Positions 7,367 to 15,984 of a stretch of DNA of 64,000 nucleotides are shown here, in pieces. Below the pieces are notes generated by a model. The model did not search any database, had not been told where the DNA came from, and worked only from the letters and a program-made list of their open reading frames with translations. Numbering within the stretch: the first letter of the stretch is position 1; the number at the start of each line of letters is the position of its first letter. Position numbers and translations under genes: made by a program. Source of the DNA: Actinokineospora terrae (GTDB taxonomy: Bacteria > Actinomycetota > Actinomycetes > Mycobacteriales > Pseudonocardiaceae); NCBI RefSeq assembly GCF_900111175.1, contig NZ_FOGI01000002.1, forward strand, positions 567,708 to 631,707, in the 5' to 3' direction.

Positions 7367-9393
7367 GTGGTGAACCAGGCTGGGGATGTCGGCGGGCAGA
7401 GCTTGCAGTTCCGGGACAACTCGGGACGGGTCACGGTGGTACAGCACGCGGCGCCGGGGCCGTTGGGGAAGGTGGCCGGGCAGGTCGTCATCGGGAAGGT
7501 GCCCCGGTCGCCGCAGGGGTTCCGGGTGCCGGTGAAGCTGGACGCGCTGCGGGAGGTCGCGGCGGCCGGGGTGGCCGTTGTCGTGGCGGTGACGGGGCAG
7601 CGCGGGGTGGGGAAGACCCAGTTGGCCGCGGCGTACGCGCGGGAGCGGGCTGGGCAGGGGTGGCTGGTGGGGTGGATCGCGGCGGAGAACGCGGCCACGA
7701 TGGCTGGCGATCTGCTGGACCTGGCTGACCGCTCGGTTTGCGCGGCGCCGACGACGAACCCCCGGACCGCGTCCTGGGGCGGCTGCGTGCCCACCTGAAC
7801 GCTTACACCGGCTCGGGTCTGCTGGTGTTCGACAACGTGACCGATCCTGATGACGTCGTCGAGCACTTGCCGGTGGCGGGGTCGCTCCAGGTGATCGTCA
7901 CCAGCACGAGCACCGACACCCACAACATCGGCACCTCCGTGGCAGTCGACGTCTTCTCCCCCACCACGGCGGTCGCCTTCTTGACCGACCTGACGCAACT
8001 TGACGACGAGCCTGGTGCCGCTGCTGTCGCCGAGGAACTCGGTTACCTACCCCTGGCTCTTGCCTTGGCGGGCGCCCGGATCCGCGACCACGAGCGCTCC
8101 TTTACGGACTACTTGCGCCACCTCAACGAGACGACGCTGGACCACCTGACTCCAGCCAAGGGCCACGGCTACCCCACCGCACTGACCAAGACGATCCTGC
8201 TCAGCGTGGGGCGCGTGGAAGCCGACCACCCCCATGCCCGTCTCCTGCTGGAAGCCATCGCCCTAATCGCCCCTGATGGCGTCCACCGCACGCTGCTGGA
8301 GACCCTGCTCCCCACCCGAGATGACCTGCTCACGACCGCAGCCGCACTCCGCCGAGCCTCACTCATCGACTACGCGGGCGAAGATGGCAACACCTACCTC
8401 ATGCACCGCCTGACCCAACGCGTCCTACGCGAGGCGGCTCCCTCTCTTGACGAGACCGCCACCAAGGTCACCGATGCGCTCGACCACCACTTGCCGCCGG
8501 AGGACCGGTTCTGGGAACTCCGCGCCATCGGTCCCGACCTCGCCCGCCAACTCGCAGCCCTCACCCGCCACAGCCAGGCTGCTCTCGGGCTGGCCAACCG
8601 GACGACCCGTTTTCTCCACGCTACCGCCAGTCCAGCAGCGGTGTCCCATGCCACCACCACTCAGCTCCACCACCGGACCCACCTGGGCGAGGATCACCCC
8701 ACGACCCTGCTCTCAACCAACAATCTTGCTATGACCCTCAAGGCGGTTGGCCGGCTGAACGAAGCCATCCCACTCTACGAACAAACACTCACCGACCACC
8801 GCCGAACCCTCAGCAATAGCCACCCAAGCACACTTCTCTCAGCCAACAACCTTGCCGGCGCATACGAAGAGGCTGGACGACTCGGCGAAGCCATCCCGCT
8901 CTTCGAACAAACACTCACGGACCGCCGCCGAACCCTCGGCAACGACCACTCCGACACGCTTCTCTCAGCCAACAACCTCGCCAGCGCATACCAGGCCGCC
9001 GGACGAGCCAACGACGCCATCAAGCTCCACGAACAAACACTCACCGACTACCGCCGAACCCTCGGCAACAACCACCCAAGCACGCTTCTCTCAACCAACA
9101 ACCTCGCTGGCGCGTACAGGACCGCTGGACGAGATGACGATGCCATCGCACTCGACGAACAGACACTCACCGGCCGCCGCCGGATTCTCGGCAACGACCA
9201 CCCCGACACGCTGTGTTCGGCCAACAACCTTGCTGGCGCGTACCTGGCCGTCGGACGACTCGACGAAGCCATTCCCCTCTTCAAGCAGGCAGCTGTCGGC
9301 TGTGAACGGGTTCTCGGGCCAGACCATCCGACCACAGTGGTTGTCATTCGCAATTACGCCACCGCGTGGAAAATAGCGTCAGAGCGCGGGTGA
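7367..9393 (+). pseudogene. NB-ARC/TPR protein gene split by a frameshift
   Basis: A STAND-type NTPase with C-terminal kinesin-light-chain-like TPRs, encoded in two frames. The first frame runs from GTG 7367 (GAGGAGG at 7351-7357, good spacing) through Walker A GQRGVGKTQ (about residues 81-89) to LLDLADR near 7732, then falls into a nonsense tail ending at 7798. The second frame picks up exactly there with LRGADDEPPDRVLG, Walker B-like GLLVFDN, a winged-helix region and TPRs to TGA 9393. One base added after 7732 would give DRLGLRGADD and join them. So this is a single-base deletion: genuine decay, programmed slippage or a read error. Intact homologues act as nucleotide-gated signal proteins, some in defence or regulation. 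Confidence 0.75.
8683..9312 (+). repeat. Five 126-bp repeats encoding 42-residue TPRs
   Basis: Five head-to-tail units begin at 8683, 8809, 8935, 9061 and 9187, followed by a partial one. Each encodes L-G-N-x-H-P-x-T-L-x-S-x-N-N-L-A...E-A-I-x-L...Q-T-L-T-x-x-R-R-x, the 42-residue TPR of kinesin-light-chain type. The units are close copies at DNA level, suggesting recent internal duplication or gene conversion, and unit number probably varies between strains. Confidence 0.85.
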
Positions 9394-9828
9394 CCGGCCT
9401 TCGTAGGGAGTCGACAGGACCACCGTTGTGCGGGTGGAGACCTTGGCGGATTCGCGGATCTTGCGGAGCAGGTCTTCCAGGTCGATAGGCGTGGCCACCC
9501 GAACCAAAAGGACGTACGACTCATCCCCCGCCACCGAATAACAAGACTCGATCTCGCTGATGTGTTGCAGCCGCTGCGGGTAGTCGTCGGGGGCCGCGGG
9601 GTCGATGGGGGTCAGGGAGATCAGGGCGGTCAGCGGCAGTCCGATGGCCTGGGCGTCCAAGCGGGCTGAGTAGCCGCGGATTACCTCGCGTTGCTCCAAG
9701 CGGCGGACGCGTTGGTGGACGGCGGAGACGCTCAGGCCGACGCGTTCGGCGAGGTCGGTGAAGCTGCGGCGGCCGTCGAGGGCCAGTTCGCGGACTATCG
9801 CCTTGTCGATGGGTTCCAGTTCGCTCAT
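9379..9828 (-). CDS. Lrp/AsnC-family transcriptional regulator
   Basis: 149 residues. An N-terminal helix-turn-helix (DKAIVRELALDGRRSFTDLA then VSAVHQRVRRLE, about 8-55) is followed by the RAM/AsnC ligand-binding alpha-beta domain (about 65-140). Lrp/AsnC proteins bind amino acids and assemble as octamers. The ATG overlaps the stop of the upstream peptidase gene by 4 bp (ATGA), so it is translated from the same mRNA and plausibly senses an amino acid released by that peptidase. Its 3' end overlaps the convergent NB-ARC/TPR gene by 15 bp. Confidence 0.88.
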   Translation of the reverse strand: MSELEPIDKAIVRELALDGRRSFTDLAERVGLSVSAVHQRVRRLEQREVIRGYSARLDAQAIGLPLTALISLTPIDPAAPDDYPQRLQHISEIESCYSVAGDESYVLLVRVATPIDLEDLLRKIRESAKVSTRTTVVLSTPYEGRSPAL

Positions 9829-10961
9829 CCGGGGAGCACCACGAGCTCGTGCGGCTGGTTGTTGACCGATTCCACGCCGTCCTCGGTGACCACGACGATG
9901 TCCTCGATGCGGGCGCCCCAGCGGTCGGGCAGGTAGATGCCCGGCTCCACGCTGAAGGCCATGCCCGGCTCCAGGACCAGGTCGTTCCCGGCGACGATGT
10001 ACGGGTGCTCGTGCACGTCCAGGCCGATGCCGTGGCCGGTGCGGTGGATGAAGTACTCGCCGAACCCGGCGTCGGCGATGACCTGGCGGCCCACGGCGTC
10101 GATGGACTCCGCCGTCACGCCGGGGCGGACGGCCTCGACGGAGGCGCGCTGGGCGGCCAGGAGCACCGCGTAGGTGTCGGCGACATCGGCGTCGCGGGGG
10201 GTGCCGACGGAGTAGACGCGGGTGCTGTCGGAGTTGTAGCCCTCGGCCGTGGAGCCGCCGATGTCGATCACGACGACGTCGCCGGTGGTGATCACCCGGT
10301 CGGACAGGCCGTGGTGCGGGCTGGCGCCGTTGGGGCCGGAGCCGACGATGACGAACTCGACGGTGGCGTGCCCCTCGGCGACGATCGCGGCGGCGATGTC
10401 GGCGCCGACCTCGGCCTCGGTGCGGCCCGCGCGCAGCCACTCGCCGATCCTGGCGTGCACCCGGTCGATCGCCGCGCCCGCCACCCGCAGCGCCTCGACC
10501 TCGGCGGCGTCCTTGCGCATCCGGAGCTCGCGCAGCACCGGACCGGCCAGGACCTGCGCGGCCCCCGGCAGCGCGTCCCGCAGCGGCAGCGCGTGCAGGG
10601 CGGGCAGCATGTCCCCGACCGCGACCACCGACGGCGCCCCCAGTGCCCCCGCGACCAGCGCGTACGGGTCCTCCCCGTCCACCCACGTCGCCAACCGCAC
10701 ACCCAGGGCGTCGAGCGGCACACCCGCGTACCCGGGCGCCTCCAGCTTCGGGACCACCAGCACGGCCTCACCGTCACCGGCGGGCACGGCCAGCGCGGTG
10801 AGCCGCTCGAACGAGGACCCCGTTCCCCCGATCAGGTACCGCAGATCCGATCCCGGAGCGATGACCAACGCATCGGCACCCTGAGCCGCGGCGGCGTGGC
10901 GGGCGCGCTGGAGCCGGGCACGCAGCAGGTCGGGATCGGCGGAGGCGGTGATGGTCGACAT
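9825..10961 (-). CDS. M24-family Xaa-Pro peptidase
   Basis: 378 residues with the creatinase-type N-terminal domain and a C-terminal pita-bread metallopeptidase domain. The dinuclear metal ligands are recognisable in order: Asp in VVIDIGGS, Asp in YNSDSTR, His in TGHGIGLDVHE, Glu in SVEPGIYL and Glu in ARIEDIV. It should cleave Xaa-Pro bonds in cytoplasmic peptides. ATG 10961 is preceded by TAAGCT (10969-10974) with a 7-nt gap, a leaderless-type start; the longer GTG at 10988 would lie upstream of that box. It forms an operon with the Lrp-type regulator downstream. Confidence 0.85.
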   Translation of the reverse strand: MSTITASADPDLLRARLQRARHAAAAQGADALVIAPGSDLRYLIGGTGSSFERLTALAVPAGDGEAVLVVPKLEAPGYAGVPLDALGVRLATWVDGEDPYALVAGALGAPSVVAVGDMLPALHALPLRDALPGAAQVLAGPVLRELRMRKDAAEVEALRVAGAAIDRVHARIGEWLRAGRTEAEVGADIAAAIVAEGHATVEFVIVGSGPNGASPHHGLSDRVITTGDVVVIDIGGSTAEGYNSDSTRVYSVGTPRDADVADTYAVLLAAQRASVEAVRPGVTAESIDAVGRQVIADAGFGEYFIHRTGHGIGLDVHEHPYIVAGNDLVLEPGMAFSVEPGIYLPDRWGARIEDIVVVTEDGVESVNNQPHELVVLPG

Positions 10962-11123
10962 ACCCCGCAGCTTAGTCGGCTCCCCCACCCCATCCGGGCG
11001 ACTACCAAGACTGGCCCCGATCGCCGGTCGAGCTCCCGCCGCACGGAGGCCGAGGTCGCCACCGAGAACAGCGCCGCGCGTGCCGGGTCCGGTCCCGGGC
11101 CCCTCACGGTGTCCCCGGACGAT

Positions 11124-12356
11124 TCAGGCAGCCACCGGGACCGGTGGGTGTTCCGGACGTCGGTCCAGTTGGCGCCATACGCGGAACAGGGCGGGGGTCG
11201 TGGTGGCCACGAGGTACAGCGCGGCGCAGCCTGACAGGGTCGGGAACAGGCCGATGGCCTCGACCGAGAGGCCTGCCAGGGCGGCGCCCAGGGGCATCCC
11301 GCAGAACGCGGCCGCGTGCATCACGCCGAAGACCATCGGCAGGACCGCCTCGGGTACCCGCTCGTACTCGACCGCGCCGAGGATCGGGTTGATGGCGCCG
11401 ACGCCGAGGCCCAGGACGGCCCACAGGGCGAGCACGACCGGCAGCGGGGCGCCGAGTGCGAGCACCACGAACCGGGGGGCGCCGCTGAGCAGGAACGCCA
11501 GGGTGTAGGTCAGGTGTCGGGGTAGGCGGGGGCCTGCCCAGGCGTACAGGAGGGAGCCGGTGAGGGCGGCGGCGTTGAAGGTCCCGGCCATCAGGCCGAG
11601 TGCGATGCTGCTGTGCAGGACGTCCTTGGCGTAGACCGGCATCAGGACCGAGAAGAACGCGGCGTCGAGCAGGTTGGTGGCCGAGACCATCACGACGATG
11701 CCCAGCATCAGCCGGTCCTGGCGCAGGTAGGCCAGGCCGCGGCGCATCCTGGTCAGGTACGACCCGGGCGCGTCCTGCGGTGCGGCGGTGACGCGGGGCA
11801 CGAACAGGCGGACCAGCAGGGCCGAGACCAGGAACGTGCCCGCGTCGACCAGCAGCACCGGCTGCGACCCCAGCACCGCGATGAGCACCCCGGCCAGCGG
11901 CGCCCCGAGCATCCGCGCGCCCCTGCTCACCCCGTCGTACGCGCTGGCGGCGCGTTCGGTGTCGACCCCGGTCAGCGCGATCAGCCCGGGCATCATGGAC
12001 TGCCGGGCCGTCTGCCCCGGTGCCGCCGCCGACCCCAGTGCGACGGCGAGGGCGAGCAGCGCCCAGAACGGCAGCCCGACCGTGCCGTGCAGCAGCGGGA
12101 TGGTCGACACGACGACCGCGGCGACCAGGTCGGAGGTCACGCTCACCACCCGCCGCCCGAAGCGGTCCACCACCGGCCCGGCCAGCAGCGACGCGATCAC
12201 CACGCCGACGACCTCGGCGCCCGCGGTGAGCCCGGTCCTGGCGGCGCTGCCGGTGGTGGCCAGCACGAACCAGGGCACCGCGAGCACCGTCATGATCGAC
12301 CCGCAGGCCGAGAACGCGTTGGCGGCCAGCAGGGCGACCAGCGGCAGCCGTCTCAT
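11124..12356 (-). CDS. MFS transporter (DHA-type, 12 TM)
   Basis: 410 residues, nearly all hydrophobic helices, with the MFS motif A (LAGPVVDRFGRR, about 59-70) between helices 2 and 3. It resembles macrolide or drug efflux MFS proteins. It is coupled to the upstream regulator gene by an ATGA overlap (12353-12356), so the regulator probably controls this exporter. The substrate cannot be read from the sequence. Confidence 0.82.
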   Translation of the reverse strand: MRRLPLVALLAANAFSACGSIMTVLAVPWFVLATTGSAARTGLTAGAEVVGVVIASLLAGPVVDRFGRRVVSVTSDLVAAVVVSTIPLLHGTVGLPFWALLALAVALGSAAAPGQTARQSMMPGLIALTGVDTERAASAYDGVSRGARMLGAPLAGVLIAVLGSQPVLLVDAGTFLVSALLVRLFVPRVTAAPQDAPGSYLTRMRRGLAYLRQDRLMLGIVVMVSATNLLDAAFFSVLMPVYAKDVLHSSIALGLMAGTFNAAALTGSLLYAWAGPRLPRHLTYTLAFLLSGAPRFVVLALGAPLPVVLALWAVLGLGVGAINPILGAVEYERVPEAVLPMVFGVMHAAAFCGMPLGAALAGLSVEAIGLFPTLSGCAALYLVATTTPALFRVWRQLDRRPEHPPVPVAA

Positions 12357-12919
12357 GGGGACTCGCTGGTCGGGAAGAGCTGCATCTGGACGGTGACGGT
12401 CTCGTCGCCCTCGGCCGGGGTCCTGCGGTAGCGCTCGACGACCTCGTTCAGCTCGACCGCCAGCTCGCGCAGCTCGTCCGGGGTCATCGACAGCCGCCAG
12501 TCCGACAGCTCGGAGACGTGCAGCCACTCCTGCGGCAGCTGGTGGCGGGTGCGGATGTAGCGGGCGGCGCGCTCGTGGCCCAGGTCGATCAGGGCGCTGA
12601 GGAAGGTGTTGTAGGCGTCCTGGGTCTCGGGGTCGTCGGGCATGGTGTGCGACTGGACCTGGGTGACGTCCTGCGCCGCCCGCCACCAGCGCTCCCTGCG
12701 GTTGCCGCGCTCGGTGTCCTGCTCGATGAACCCGGCGTCGGCGAGCTGGCGCAGGTGCCAGCTGGTGGTGCCGGAGCTCTCCCCCAGCCAGGCGGCCAGC
12801 CCGGTGGCGGTGTTGGGGCCGTGCGCGCGCAGGACGCCCAGCATCCGCATCCGCAGCGGGTGGGCGATGACCTTGAGCGTGTCCGCGCCGACCCGGTTGA
12901 ACCTCGGTCTCGGAGTCAT
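12353..12919 (-). CDS. ArsR-like winged-helix regulator
   Basis: 188 residues. An N-terminal winged helix (about 12-75: LKVIAHPLRMRMLGVL, then WHLRQLADAGFIEQ) is of the ArsR/HTH_20 type, and a C-terminal helical region (about 90-175) may hold an effector. It has no obvious ArsR metal-binding Cys cluster. It leads an operon with the MFS exporter. TAGCGT at 12927-12932 lies 7 nt before the ATG (leaderless-type), with a TTTGCA -35 18 bp further up. An inverted repeat flanks this promoter, suggesting autoregulation. Confidence 0.82.
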   Translation of the reverse strand: MTPRPRFNRVGADTLKVIAHPLRMRMLGVLRAHGPNTATGLAAWLGESSGTTSWHLRQLADAGFIEQDTERGNRRERWWRAAQDVTQVQSHTMPDDPETQDAYNTFLSALIDLGHERAARYIRTRHQLPQEWLHVSELSDWRLSMTPDELRELAVELNEVVERYRRTPAEGDETVTVQMQLFPTSESP

Positions 12920-12926
12920 GATCGCG

Positions 12927-12969
12927 ACGCTACAACCGCAGAGGAAAATTTGCAAAGGACTCTCTGCGG
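12927..12969 (-). promoter_or_regulatory. Promoter with flanking inverted repeat, probable operator
   Basis: Perfect 8-bp inverted repeats, CCGCAGAG at 12936-12943 and CTCTGCGG at 12962-12969, are separated by 18 bp in the divergent region between the regulator and the exonuclease gene. On the minus strand the -35-like TTTGCA (12956-12951) and -10-like TAGCGT (12932-12927) have an 18-bp spacer, so one arm lies inside the spacer and the other just upstream. The spacing suits a dimeric winged-helix repressor. Confidence 0.45.
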
Positions 12970-12991
12970 TCCGATGTGGCAGGCTGACCCC

Positions 12992-13915
12992 GTGAGCGGA
13001 CCCCTCGTGCTGCTGGACTCGGCGAGCCTGTACTTCCGGTCGTTCTTCGCGCTGCCGGAGTCGATGACCTCGCCGGACGGCGTCCCGGTCAACGCCGTGC
13101 GCGGGTTCGCCGGGATGATCGCCCAGATCGTCACCGAGCGGCACCCGGCCCGGCTGGTGGCCTGCCTGGACGCCGACTGGCGGCCCGCGTTCCGGGTCGA
13201 GGCGATCCCCAGCTACAAGGCGCAGCGGGTGGCTGACCCCTCGGTCAACGCCGAGGAGGTACCGGACACGCTCACCCCGCAGGTGCCGATCATCATCGAC
13301 CTGCTCGACGCGCTGGGCATCGCCACCGCCCAGGCCGCCGGGTACGAGGCCGACGACGTCATCGGCACCCTGGCGCACCGCGAGGCCGCGGCCCCGGTGG
13401 AGATCATCACCGGTGACCGCGACCTGTTCCAGTGCGTCCGCGACGAGCCCACCGCGGTGCGCGTGGTGTACGTGGGCCGCGGCTGGTCCAAGGCCGAGGT
13501 GGTCGGACCGCAGGAGCTCGCGGCCCGCTACGGCCTGCCCGCCGAGGGCCTCGCGTACGCCGACATGGCCGTCCTGCGCGGCGACCCCTCCGACGGCCTG
13601 CCCGGCATCACCGGCATCGGCGAGAAGACCGCGGCCAAGCTGATCACCAAGTTCGGCTCCCTCGCCGCCCTGGTCGACGCCGCCGCCGCGGGCTCGAAGG
13701 ACGTCCCCCTCAAGGTCCGCGAAGCCTTCACCCACGACGCCGACTACCTCGCCAAGGCCCCTCTCGTGGTCCGCGTCGCCACCGACGTCACCATCGAGGC
13801 CACCGGCACTCCCGAGCTACCGCACGCAGTTGACGTTGACCGGGTTCGGCAACTCCAGGAGCGGTGGGCACTGGGGTCCGCCGTGGACAGACTGCTGAAG
13901 GCTCTCGGCGTCTGA
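12992..13915 (+). CDS. 5'-3' exonuclease (PolA-N/flap nuclease family)
   Basis: 307 residues. It resembles the N-terminal nuclease domain of DNA polymerase I as a stand-alone protein. Acidic metal-site residues appear in LLDSASLYFR, ACLDADWR, YEADDVIGT and EIITGDRDLFQ, and a helix-hairpin-helix motif GLPGITGIGEKTAAKLI (about 201-217) binds duplex DNA. Role: RNA-primer or flap processing alongside PolA. GTG 12992 is chosen because CAGGCT (12980-12985) sits 6 nt upstream, a leaderless arrangement. ATG 12974 is an in-frame alternative adding six residues. Confidence 0.85.
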   Translation: MSGPLVLLDSASLYFRSFFALPESMTSPDGVPVNAVRGFAGMIAQIVTERHPARLVACLDADWRPAFRVEAIPSYKAQRVADPSVNAEEVPDTLTPQVPIIIDLLDALGIATAQAAGYEADDVIGTLAHREAAAPVEIITGDRDLFQCVRDEPTAVRVVYVGRGWSKAEVVGPQELAARYGLPAEGLAYADMAVLRGDPSDGLPGITGIGEKTAAKLITKFGSLAALVDAAAAGSKDVPLKVREAFTHDADYLAKAPLVVRVATDVTIEATGTPELPHAVDVDRVRQLQERWALGSAVDRLLKALGV

Positions 13916-13927
13916 GGTTTTGGCCGC

Positions 13928-15133
13928 CTAGAAGAAGGTTCCGCACCACGCGGCCTGGGGAACGGCGAACAGGGTGTCTGCCTTCGCTGCCGCGCCAGGG
14001 GTTAGTTCGCGTATGCGGCCGATGGTGGTGAGGGCGCCGGCCCGCCAGGTGCCCAGGTAGAGCATCGCCAGGACGTCGACGCCCAGAGACAGGTCGGGGG
14101 TCGCGGTTGTTCGGGTCGCACCGTCCGGGGTGAGGCGATAGATGCCGGAGTTGCTGGGGAGCAAGGGATCCTCGACCTCCAGCACGACCGTTGCAGGGCC
14201 GTACTCGCGGGCTGCCAAGGCTTTCGGCACGTCCACCAGGCGCAGCCACAGGTCCGAGCGGTGCTCGGCCGAGGTGATCGCCCTCGGGTCGGTCAGGGCT
14301 TCGGCGATCGGCTCGTCGGTCGGGCGGGTCCACACCGTCACCTCGTCGACCAGGTCCACGCCGAGCAGGAAGCGCCACAGGCCGTACACCGCGTCCGGGG
14401 CGGCGGCCACGAAGTCGTCGACGGCGAGGGTCGCGTTCGTGCCGGGGAGCGCGCCGGGGGTGGGCCGGTACATCAGGTAGCCGTCGTCGCCCGTGGGTCC
14501 ACTGTGGACGGCGACGATGATGTGCTCGTCGGCGGCGAAGGCCCGTTCGTAGGCCACGGTCCACCAGTAGGACGGCCGCGCCATCGTGCCCGGCCGGCTC
14601 CGGCCTGCCCGCTCGTAGATCCCCGGCATCACCGCCAGCGCCTCGGCGGGCGTGACCAGGCGGACCCGGCCGCCGGAGGATACTTCGGGACGCAGCACGG
14701 CATTCCTGGGTGCCGCGACCGTCTTGGCGCCTCGGGTGGCCTGCCCATAACCGAACCGCCCGTAGATCACCGGTTCGGTGGGGCGCAGGGCCGCCAGCAC
14801 CTCGCCGCGGTCGGCGACGTCGGCCAGCTGGCGGCGCATCAGCTCGCGCAGCACCCCGCGGCGGCGGAAGTCCGACCGCACGCCGACCCGGGTGACCGCC
14901 GCCATCGGCACCACCGCGCCGCCGGGGACCAGCAGGTCCGACGACCAGGCGAACGCGGTCCCGGCCAGGGTGTCGCCGCAGAAGGCGCCCAGGGTGCGGC
15001 CGGGTTCGTAGGAACGGCTGCCCACCGCCCACTGCTCGTCGGTGGGCGGGGTGACGTGCAGAGCGGCCCGGAACAACGCGAGGGACTCACGCCACTCGGT
15101 GTCGGCCAGGGTGCGGATCTCGATGTCGGACAC
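13928..15133 (-). CDS. Eis-family GNAT N-acetyltransferase
   Basis: 401 residues, the usual Eis length: two GNAT-fold domains plus a sterol-carrier-like C-terminal domain. The acetyl-CoA loop reads TRVGVRSDFRRRGVLREL (about 86-103), and YGRFGYGQAT holds the tyrosine expected as general acid. The protein ends in CGTFF, and in Eis the C-terminal Phe carboxylate takes part in catalysis; that is preserved here. Eis enzymes acetylate many amines, including aminoglycosides and protein lysines. The start is GTG 15133, with CAGGAT 6 nt upstream. Confidence 0.82.
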   Translation of the reverse strand: MSDIEIRTLADTEWRESLALFRAALHVTPPTDEQWAVGSRSYEPGRTLGAFCGDTLAGTAFAWSSDLLVPGGAVVPMAAVTRVGVRSDFRRRGVLRELMRRQLADVADRGEVLAALRPTEPVIYGRFGYGQATRGAKTVAAPRNAVLRPEVSSGGRVRLVTPAEALAVMPGIYERAGRSRPGTMARPSYWWTVAYERAFAADEHIIVAVHSGPTGDDGYLMYRPTPGALPGTNATLAVDDFVAAAPDAVYGLWRFLLGVDLVDEVTVWTRPTDEPIAEALTDPRAITSAEHRSDLWLRLVDVPKALAAREYGPATVVLEVEDPLLPSNSGIYRLTPDGATRTTATPDLSLGVDVLAMLYLGTWRAGALTTIGRIRELTPGAAAKADTLFAVPQAAWCGTFF

Positions 15134-15173
15134 CCGGTGATCCTGCCCCGGGACGGGGGCAGGACGCGACCGG

Positions 15174-15842
15174 TTAGTTGCCGCTGGGCGGGGCGACCTC
15201 GTACTCGCCGTTGGTGTTGCGGACGGTGATGTTGACCGTCTTCTTCTCCCCACCGATGGTGACGTCGCAGGTGAAGCGGTTGTCCTTCTTCACTTCCTGC
15301 TGGGCCGGGCAGGTCACCGACTCGACGCCCTCGATGCTGTACTTCTCGGTGAGGATCGACTTCACGCCGTCCTGCACCGCGTTGACGTCGAACACCCGCT
15401 TGTTGAACCACCCGGGGGTGATGAACCCCAGCACCGCGACCGCGCCCGCGATGACCACCACGACCGCGACCAGCACCCAGATCCAGGCGCCGCCCTTCTT
15501 CGCCTGCGGCGGCGAACCGGGGTACTGCTGGTACTGCTGCTGCCCGAACGGCTGGGCCTGCTGGCCCGGCTGCCCGTAGCCACCGGGGTAGCCCGGCTGC
15601 TGGCCGTACCCGTGCTGCTGGGTCGGGTCGCCGTACTGCGGCTGCTGCTGTTGCTGCTGGTTCGGGTCGTACTGGGGTTGCTGCTGCGGCTGGCCGTACC
15701 CGGGGTAGCCCGGTTGCTGCTGCTGCGGGTAGCCCTGCGCGGGGAACCCGCCCGAGGGGGTACCGGAGGGCTGTCCATAAGGCTGCTGACCCCACTGCTG
15801 CTGCGGGTCCTGCCCACCGGACGGCCCGTAGGGGCTGCTCAT
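15174..15842 (-). CDS. DUF4333 membrane-anchored protein with Gln/Pro/Tyr-rich N-terminus
   Basis: 222 residues. The first about 105 residues are low-complexity repeats of Q, P, G and Y (YGQQPGYPGGYGQPG-like). One membrane helix (about 110-133) follows, then an extracytoplasmic DUF4333 domain (about 135-217) with two cysteines (VTCPAQ, FTCDVT) likely to form a disulfide. DUF4333 proteins are actinobacterial, of unknown function. ATG 15842 is chosen over the GTG just before it because GGAGG is 6 nt from the ATG. The architecture resembles three tandem genes at 35.9-38.6 kb. Confidence 0.78.
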   Translation of the reverse strand: MSSPYGPSGGQDPQQQWGQQPYGQPSGTPSGGFPAQGYPQQQQPGYPGYGQPQQQPQYDPNQQQQQQPQYGDPTQQHGYGQQPGYPGGYGQPGQQAQPFGQQQYQQYPGSPPQAKKGGAWIWVLVAVVVVIAGAVAVLGFITPGWFNKRVFDVNAVQDGVKSILTEKYSIEGVESVTCPAQQEVKKDNRFTCDVTIGGEKKTVNITVRNTNGEYEVAPPSGN

Positions 15843-15984
15843 CACTCGCCTCCGCCAGATCGTGTGGCCGTCGGCGCTGCCCGCGCCGCTGCTGGATTTG
15901 CCGCTTGCGCGCGATCAAACCACAGTGACCCGCCACCGCCACACCCAGGCCACGTGGTGAACCGGCAACAACGCCACCCCGGGT

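Noticed and set aside
15499..15840. Gln/Pro/Gly-rich coding repeat as a DNA repeat element
   Set aside because: The periodicity follows codons of a low-complexity protein tail; no fixed-length unit at DNA level.
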